Position numbers and translations under genes: made by a program
Part shown: piece by piece, positions 1-5,386 of the stretch
How positions within the stretch are numbered: the stretch's first letter is position 1
Layout: the number at the start of each line of letters is the position of its first letter
The notes under the pieces: generated by a model
Databases searched by the model: none
Told to the model about the DNA's origin: nothing
What the model saw: only the letters and a program-made list of their open reading frames with translations
Source: Bacillota bacterium
Lineage (GTDB): Bacteria > Bacillota > Clostridia > Christensenellales > SZUA-584
Assembly (NCBI GenBank): GCA_023441905.1
Contig: JAEZNC010000234.1
Coordinates: forward strand, 1 to 5,386
Direction: 5' to 3'
DNA: 5,386 bases

Positions 1-1254
<1,254 letters not shown>

Positions 1255-1261
1255 CAGCAAG

Positions 1262-1286
1262 AGCGCCGGTAGAACCGGCGCTTTTT
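1262..1286 (+). terminator. Rho-independent terminator of hslU
   Basis: A perfect 9-bp GC-rich stem (arms 1262-1270 and 1274-1282) closes a 3-nt AGA loop, which can open to 5 nt if the last T-A pair frays. It runs straight into five T residues at 1282-1286. It starts 7 bases after the hslU stop codon, which is typical for an intrinsic terminator ending this transcription unit. Confidence 0.93.
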
Positions 1287-1313
1287 ATGTGGGGAAATTG
1301 ATTTGGACATTTA

Positions 1314-1359
1314 CCCCAGTTGTCTCATGGTGACAGCCCTCTCAAGAAACGACCTGGGG
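1314..1359. repeat. Interrupted inverted repeat, possible RNA stem
   Basis: CCCCAG at 1314-1319 is complementary to CTGGGG at 1354-1359. After a two-base TT bulge, GTC at 1322-1324 pairs with GAC at 1351-1353, giving 9 pairs around a 26-base interior. No run of T follows, so it is not an intrinsic terminator. It could be part of a structured RNA or the end of a decayed mobile element. The pairing is seen directly; any function is unknown. Confidence 0.4.
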
Positions 1360-1447
1360 GAACGACCTCTGTATTTTTCAGAATGAACTATGTTGTTTCT
1401 CAATTTTCTAAGCGAGCTGCAAATCTAAGCGGATGTATCAATTTTCT

Positions 1448-1467
1448 GGTTGGCACGGGGGCCGACC
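1448..1467. repeat. Compact stem-loop in the intergenic region
   Basis: GGTTGGC at 1448-1454 pairs with GCCGACC at 1461-1467 around a 6-base loop ACGGGG. The stem has seven pairs, one of them a G-U wobble if read as + strand RNA. No T-tract follows, so this is not a terminator. The wobble pair fits RNA folding better than a DNA operator, but one sequence cannot distinguish selection from chance. Confidence 0.4.
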
Positions 1468-1584
1468 GCTGCATTTTCGAGATTAAATGGTTATCGGATT
1501 TGCGGAAAGGCCATAAGCTAGCGCATAAGTGACCGTTCTCTCCGTCGCTGCATATTAGTAAGGCGTCATCAATCTGTGCCTCCC

Positions 1585-1602
1585 TCAGTCACCTGTGACT
1601 GA
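1585..1602. promoter_or_regulatory. 18-nt palindrome, candidate operator
   Basis: TCAGTCAC at 1585-1592 and GTGACTGA at 1595-1602 are perfect 8-base inverted arms separated by only CT. The two-base centre suits a dimeric DNA-binding protein better than an RNA hairpin, and no T-tract follows. It lies just before the A/T-rich tract upstream of the nucleotidyltransferase gene. A -35-like GTGACT falls inside the right arm (1595-1600), so a bound protein could block a promoter there. The palindrome is seen directly; the operator role is inference and the regulator is not identified. Confidence 0.45.
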
Positions 1603-1674
1603 CTGCAATTTAAAAAAGTAATAATAAATATTTCAAGCAAGACGCTTTTCAATCAGCAAACGCTGAAAGAATAT

Positions 1675-1705
1675 CGCCGCAAACCACGGCGCATAATAAT
1701 GCTAT
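1675..1705 (+). promoter_or_regulatory. Weak candidate -10 element and leader hairpin before the nucleotidyltransferase gene
   Basis: CATAAT at 1692-1697 matches the sigma-70/sigma-A -10 consensus at five of six positions, and would place transcription start some 45-50 bases before the start codon. No convincing -35 lies 16-18 bases upstream. Immediately before it, CGCCG (1675-1679) and CGGCG (1687-1691) form a 5-bp inverted repeat around seven bases. An upstream promoter in the A/T-rich tract near 1619-1630 is an equally possible alternative. Confidence 0.25.
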
Positions 1706-1737
1706 CCATTCTACGGAAAATATCTAAAGTTCAGAAC

Positions 1738-1744
1738 AGGGGAG
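1738..1744 (+). promoter_or_regulatory. Ribosome binding site setting the start at 1752
   Basis: AGGGGAG lies 7 bases before the ATG. It is strongly complementary to the 3' end of 16S rRNA and fixes the start codon, from which the protein begins directly with the family's MKAIVMAGG sequence. Confidence 0.85.
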
Positions 1745-1751
1745 TGTTATT

Positions 1752-4124
1752 ATGAAAGCGATTGTGATGGCAGGCGGCGAAGGGACAAGGCTTCGTCCGC
1801 TCACATGCGGCACGCCGAAACCGATGGTGCCGCTGCTGGACCGACCGATGCTCGATTATGCCGTGGAGCTTCTTCTGCGCTACGGCATCAATGAAATGGC
1901 GTTTACACTCGGGTACCAGCCGTCGGTGATCACGAACTATTTTGAGGATAATCCGCCAAAAGGAACATATATCGAATACTACATCGAAGATGTGCCACTC
2001 GGTACCGCGGGCAGCGTGAAGAACGCCGCCGGGTTTGCGGACGGCACATTTATTGTGCTCAGCGGCGATGCGCTCACGGATATTGACCTCAAAGAAGCGG
2101 TGGACGCGCACAAAATGAGCGGCGCGAAGGCAACGATTGTGCTCAAGCGAATGGGCAACCCTTTGGGTTACGGCGTGGTGATCACGGGGAAAGACGGCTT
2201 CGTGGAACGCTTTGTGGAAAAGCCGGGCTGGGAAGACGTGTTTTCCGACACCATCAACACGGGGCTTTATGTGCTCGAGCCGGACGTGCTCGATCTCGTG
2301 TCGCCGGGGCAGCCGGTGGATTTCGCGAAGGATCTGTTTCCGCTGATGATGAGCCGGGGCATGCGTATTTACGGTCATATCACATCCGGTTACTGGTGCG
2401 ATGTGGGCAATATCGATAGCTATATCCGCGCGCAGGAGGACATGCTCAAGGGCGCGGTCGACGTGAATATATTGGGCCGGTGCGTCGGCGGCATATGGGT
2501 GGGCAAGGATGTGACGCTCAGCAGCTCGGCGCTGATCCAGTCTCCCGGATTTATCGGTGAGGGCGCGACCATAGGCGACGGCGCGAAGATCGGACGATAT
2601 TCCTGCATCGGTTCGTTCGCGCAGGTCAACGCGTTCGCGAACTTAAAGCGCTGCGTGGTTCACAGCGGCGCACGCGTGGGGCGTCATGCGAAGCTGAGCG
2701 GCTGCGTGATTGCGGCGCGCAGCACAGTGGGCGAACGCTCGGGTGTGTACGAAGGCGCGGTGGTCGGCGAGCACTGCACGATCGCGGGCGACAGCCGCGT
2801 ATCGCCGCGCGTGCGCATATGGCCCGATAAGGAGATCGGGTACGGCACGTCCGTCGGCGAAAACATCGTTTGGGGGCACGGCGAGCATACGGGGCTGATC
2901 GGCAAAACGGGGTTTGTCGGCGATGTGGGTGTGGATTTGACCCCGCTTAAGCTCGGGCGCATATTCGGCGCGGTTGGGGAGGTTGCCTCGGGCAAAAGCG
3001 TTACGGTATGCGCGGACGGCAGCGCTTTAAGCCATGCAGCACTCAAAACGGCCACCGGTATTCTCACCATGAGCGGGGCGGACGTTTATGCGTTAAGCGG
3101 CGTAACAAAGCCCGTTTGTGCGCTGACTGCCGAAATCATGCAGAGCGAATTGTGCCTGATGCTGCGCGTGAGCAAACAGCACCTTTGCGTGGACTTGTTC
3201 GAACCGCAGCTTTTTATGCTCAGCAAAAACGCGCGGCGCAAACTTGAATCGCGCTATTTCACTCAGGGCGAGATGCTGGCATCCCCAAAGTGCGGCAAGG
3301 AAACGTGGATCGGTGCGGCGGAAAGCCTTTATATCAATACCGTGTTTCAAAAAACGGACTGGAGCGCAATCAAAGCGACGGGGCTGCGTGTGCTTGTGGC
3401 GGGCGGGCGCGAAACGGATGCGTTTGCGGTGCGCACGCTTGAAACCTGCGGGCTGCGCGTGGCCGACCTTGGCGGTATGGATACGGCACAGGCGATGCGG
3501 ATGAATAGTGCGGCGTTCGGTGTGAGGTTCGCGAAAAACGGCATGGTCAGCGCGCTGTATCTGCCGAGCGGGCGCGAATTGGGGCCGGACGAATGGCAGG
3601 CTCTTTGCTACTATCTCGTGTTCAGCAGCCTCAACAAGCCGGTGATCAGTCTGCCGAGCGGCATTTCGCGCAGCGTGCTGGCTGCGGCGGATGTGCTCAA
3701 TATCAGCTATGAGTTTACTTCGGAGGAGGACGCGGCGGCGGACCTTTCGCCCGACCAGCGGCGCGTGCTGTACGACGGCGTATTCAGCGTGTGCCGCTTT
3801 GCGGAGCACATGGCGCGCAGCGGCGTGACCGCCGATGAGGTGGCGTCGGTGATTGAGCAGCCGCATACGAAGGTGAAGGCAATCAGCTGCGATTTTGAGG
3901 ATATCGGGCGCGTGATCGGCACGATGTACGCGCGCGGCGGCGCGTTTGCGAATGAAGGCCTGCGGCTTGATGTGCAGGGTGGGTTTGGGTATATCTGCCC
4001 GCACGCCACGAGGCCGACAATCATCATACGCACCGAGGGCGACACCGAGGAGTTTGCGGCGGAGCTGTGCGAAACGTATGCGGATATGGTGCGCAGGATT
4101 GTGCGGCAGGGGAAGATGGAATAA
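1752..4124 (+). CDS. Nucleotidyltransferase / beta-helix / degenerate phosphohexomutase fusion (ManC-like)
   Basis: The 790-residue protein has three parts. Residues 1-235 are a sugar-1-phosphate nucleotidyltransferase with GGEGTRLRPL at 8-17, PKP at 22-24, LGTAG at 83-87, SGD with D106, FVEKP at 154-158 and CDVG with D217. Residues 245-370 are hexapeptide repeats forming a left-handed beta-helix. Residues 380-790 follow the layout of a phosphoglucomutase/phosphomannomutase, but the signature loops are gone. The TASHNP serine loop reads RVSKQH (472-477), the metal loop DGDGDR reads AKNGMV (594-599), and the phosphate loop PSGTEP reads roughly PHATRP (750-755). The first part should make an NDP-sugar from sugar-1-phosphate and NTP, probably GDP-mannose or a glucose equivalent, for envelope glycans. 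The substrate cannot be fixed from sequence. The mutase half is predicted inactive and may be structural or regulatory. The start is set by the ribosome binding site at 1738-1744. The gene stands alone, convergent with the next. Database names such as mannose-1-phosphate guanylyltransferase would fit. Confidence 0.9.
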   Translation: MKAIVMAGGEGTRLRPLTCGTPKPMVPLLDRPMLDYAVELLLRYGINEMAFTLGYQPSVITNYFEDNPPKGTYIEYYIEDVPLGTAGSVKNAAGFADGTFIVLSGDALTDIDLKEAVDAHKMSGAKATIVLKRMGNPLGYGVVITGKDGFVERFVEKPGWEDVFSDTINTGLYVLEPDVLDLVSPGQPVDFAKDLFPLMMSRGMRIYGHITSGYWCDVGNIDSYIRAQEDMLKGAVDVNILGRCVGGIWVGKDVTLSSSALIQSPGFIGEGATIGDGAKIGRYSCIGSFAQVNAFANLKRCVVHSGARVGRHAKLSGCVIAARSTVGERSGVYEGAVVGEHCTIAGDSRVSPRVRIWPDKEIGYGTSVGENIVWGHGEHTGLIGKTGFVGDVGVDLTPLKLGRIFGAVGEVASGKSVTVCADGSALSHAALKTATGILTMSGADVYALSGVTKPVCALTAEIMQSELCLMLRVSKQHLCVDLFEPQLFMLSKNARRKLESRYFTQGEMLASPKCGKETWIGAAESLYINTVFQKTDWSAIKATGLRVLVAGGRETDAFAVRTLETCGLRVADLGGMDTAQAMRMNSAAFGVRFAKNGMVSALYLPSGRELGPDEWQALCYYLVFSSLNKPVISLPSGISRSVLAAADVLNISYEFTSEEDAAADLSPDQRRVLYDGVFSVCRFAEHMARSGVTADEVASVIEQPHTKVKAISCDFEDIGRVIGTMYARGGAFANEGLRLDVQGGFGYICPHATRPTIIIRTEGDTEEFAAELCETYADMVRRIVRQGKME

Positions 4125-4158
4125 TGTCGATTACTTCGTAAACCATATTAACAAAGAA

Positions 4159-4194
4159 GAAGCCAAAGCACCATATCGCTGATGCCTTGGCTTC
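4159..4194 (-). terminator. Hairpin terminator between convergent genes
   Basis: GAAGCCAA at 4159-4166 pairs with TTGGCTTC at 4187-4194. After one mismatch, GCA (4168-4170) pairs with TGC (4183-4185), leaving a 12-base loop. Read on the minus strand, the hairpin is followed by the T-rich stretch TTCTTTGTTAATA, which suits termination of the gene ending at 4219. On the plus strand only ATACATTTAT follows, so it may also serve the nucleotidyltransferase gene, less efficiently. The 94-base gap contains no gene. Confidence 0.7.
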
Positions 4195-4218
4195 ATACAT
4201 TTATCTGATATGATTCGG

Positions 4219-5386
4219 TTACTTCTTGCCAAAAGAAAAGCTCAGTTTGCCGTTGTGAAACGAGATAAGACGATTCCGTGCTGCCATAATGTTATCGTCT
4301 TTGATGACGTGCCCCGTTCTGAACACGGAAAGCATAAGACCGATCAATGCCCAGTTGATATAAGAATCCCAGCCATACTGATGAATAAGAGGCAGCAACA
4401 TGGGCGTAAGGAACTCGATGCCCAGATTGGGCAGCACATAGCTGACGGTTTGTACGGTAAACGTGATCATGACGGAAACCGATACGAACATTCCAAGGGC
4501 GCTTTTTTGTTTGAAGCCAAGCCGGAAGCCTTGAACGATGAAGAAAAACAGCACGCTTATAATCAGCATTGACGGAATCCAACCGATATCAAAAATCAAA
4601 GATGTCAGAGCATAACCGATCATGTCAATGAACGGCAAATCACCATTTGGCAGGGTTCCCCGCCCGAACAGTTGGGAAGATGCAAGCAGAACGCCGTTGT
4701 TTGTGTATTTAACTTCAACATATGACGGGTCAATCACCGCAAGTACCGCTTTTACGCTCTCTCCCACGATTATATACGCAGCTGCCATCGATAGAACAAT
4801 GACTGTGAGTAGCGAGAAAAATAGCATTCGGTTGCGAATTTTGACGTTGAACCACCCTCTGAAGATAGAGAGGCAAAGGATTACCAGCGCTGACACAGTG
4901 TAAAGCAGAAATGTTGACCGGTACCACAAAATCAGCAGCATTGCTGCCGGAATCAGGAAAGCCGCCGCGCAGAGCATCACGCCTCGCCAGCCTTTGTTTC
5001 TTGCGGAATAAACAAGGCCCGCAAAGCCGAGAGGAAACAGAAGAGCGAAAAATTTTATGCCTGCATTTGGGTCAATCAGCGTTATGACAGTTTTAATGGT
5101 AATTAGTATTAACAACAGAAAGTAGAGAATTCTAGGATACTTGCCGATCCACGTAAAATCTATGAAATAGAAGGCGACAAGTACAGCCATGCCGACAAGC
5201 GCGCCGAGAGAGCAGTATAGCGTGTATTCGAGTACGTCCCCGCCCCAAAAGGTGCCGCTGATTACATTTAGAAACACGCCGATCAACGAAATCGCCGTAA
5301 TGAGCCCGAGCATGCCCCATTGGGGCTTCGGCCTGTGTGTGCGGTCAAGCTGAGCGCCGACGGTCACCGGGTCGCCCATCTGCGTG
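4219..5386 (-). CDS. Divergent FtsW/RodA/SpoVE (SEDS) family membrane protein, 5' partial
   Basis: SEDS proteins are inner-membrane glycosyltransferases that polymerise peptidoglycan from lipid II, usually with a partner class B penicillin-binding protein. Counting from the ATG at 5379, about ten hydrophobic segments can be seen: near 22-40, 52-74, 83-101, 107-125, 132-151, 154-172, 184-205, 254-283, 294-318 and 336-354. A large loop at 206-253 matches the catalytic extracellular loop and contains LFGRG (237-241), like LFGKG in FtsW. The segment VLPNLGIEFLTPMLLP (315-330) parallels the FtsW region around TGIPLPFISYGG, but the GGS is replaced by QYGWDS. After LP (248-249), where RodA has HTDFIF, this protein has IDMIGY, so the usual catalytic aspartate is not in place. 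The frame is open to the window edge and no ribosome binding site precedes the ATG. The leading GDPVTVGAQLDRTHRPKPQW resembles the end of a permease-prefix/HAAS-like domain, so the true start lies outside. The fold call is fairly secure; enzymatic activity is doubtful. Confidence 0.8.
   Translation of the reverse strand, partial: TQMGDPVTVGAQLDRTHRPKPQWGMLGLITAISLIGVFLNVISGTFWGGDVLEYTLYCSLGALVGMAVLVAFYFIDFTWIGKYPRILYFLLLILITIKTVITLIDPNAGIKFFALLFPLGFAGLVYSARNKGWRGVMLCAAAFLIPAAMLLILWYRSTFLLYTVSALVILCLSIFRGWFNVKIRNRMLFFSLLTVIVLSMAAAYIIVGESVKAVLAVIDPSYVEVKYTNNGVLLASSQLFGRGTLPNGDLPFIDMIGYALTSLIFDIGWIPSMLIISVLFFFIVQGFRLGFKQKSALGMFVSVSVMITFTVQTVSYVLPNLGIEFLTPMLLPLIHQYGWDSYINWALIGLMLSVFRTGHVIKDDNIMAARNRLISFHNGKLSFSFGKK

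Larger units (their letters stand above)
1287..1751. other. Non-coding intergenic region with several repeats, no gene recognised
   Basis: These 465 bases separate the hslU terminator from the next start codon and are visibly poorer in GC than the flanking genes. The longest reading frame (about 70 codons, ending at 1532) has no ribosome binding site, no recognisable domain and codon use unlike the neighbours, so it is not called. The region holds a possible long-range stem (1314-1324 with 1351-1359), a hairpin at 1448-1467, a palindrome at 1585-1602 and short direct repeats. An A/T-rich tract runs from about 1607 to 1634. The right end serves as the upstream region and leader of the gene starting at 1752. 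The left part could be an RNA gene, a decayed mobile element or simply spacer; none of these can be proven here. Confidence 0.7.

Noticed and set aside
1327..1386. A 19-codon ATG-start frame that could be a leader peptide
   Set aside because: It has no purine-rich ribosome binding site and no attenuator-like terminator after it. It is also too far from the next gene.
1320..1532. A 70-codon TTG-start frame on the plus strand between hslU and the nucleotidyltransferase gene (internal ATG at 1383)
   Set aside because: There is no ribosome binding site before either start, no recognisable domain, and codon use unlike the neighbouring genes. It is most likely chance, or at best an unrecognisable relic.
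1731..2378. A 215-codon open frame on the minus strand
   Set aside because: It is antisense to the well-supported nucleotidyltransferase domain. The His/Arg-rich translation has no recognisable motif.
3093..4004. A 303-codon open frame on the minus strand
   Set aside because: It lies antisense within the nucleotidyltransferase gene. Its Arg/His/Ala-rich translation is typical of a shadow frame in GC-rich DNA, and it resembles no family.
5377..5379. ATG at 5379 as the true start of the SEDS-family gene
   Set aside because: No ribosome binding site is seen in the available upstream bases, the frame continues upstream, and the first residues look like the end of a prefix domain.

Overview
The window looks like a chromosomal segment from a moderately GC-rich bacterium, most likely a member of the Firmicutes/Clostridia. 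The basis is resemblance only: an HslU with a clostridial-type I-domain, a three-part sugar nucleotidyltransferase of the kind seen in Clostridia and cyanobacteria, a divergent FtsW/RodA-family protein whose visible N-terminus resembles the end of a permease-prefix/HAAS-type domain, and strong purine-rich ribosome binding sites. No marker gene fixes the genus. The window holds three genes, two of them cut by its edges, and no rRNA, tRNA, CRISPR array or intact mobile element was seen.

Layout. Positions 1-1254 (+) carry most of hslU, the AAA+ unfoldase of the HslUV (ClpYQ) protease, with its first roughly 43 residues outside the window. A clear intrinsic terminator follows directly at 1262-1286, so transcription of hslU probably ends there. 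Positions 1287-1751 are a non-coding stretch with lower GC than the genes. It contains several inverted and direct repeats, a near-perfect 18-nt palindrome, an A/T-rich tract and the ribosome binding site of the next gene. Positions 1752-4124 (+) encode a 790-residue protein with an N-terminal nucleotidyltransferase, a left-handed beta-helix and a C-terminal phosphohexomutase-like region whose signature loops have all been lost. Positions 4125-4218 separate two convergent genes and hold a hairpin suited to terminating the minus-strand gene. Positions 4219-5386 (-) encode a divergent SEDS-family (FtsW/RodA/SpoVE) membrane protein that runs off the right edge.

How the genes relate. No single pathway ties all three together. 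HslU works in cytoplasmic protein quality control. The second gene should supply an activated sugar for envelope glycans, and the third belongs to a family that polymerises peptidoglycan from lipid II, so these two share a loose cell-envelope theme. They are convergent, however, and therefore not one operon.

The best candidates for further attention are the apparent pseudoenzyme half of the nucleotidyltransferase, the loss of the usual catalytic aspartate position in the SEDS protein together with its probable prefix domain, and the unexplained structured intergenic region after hslU.
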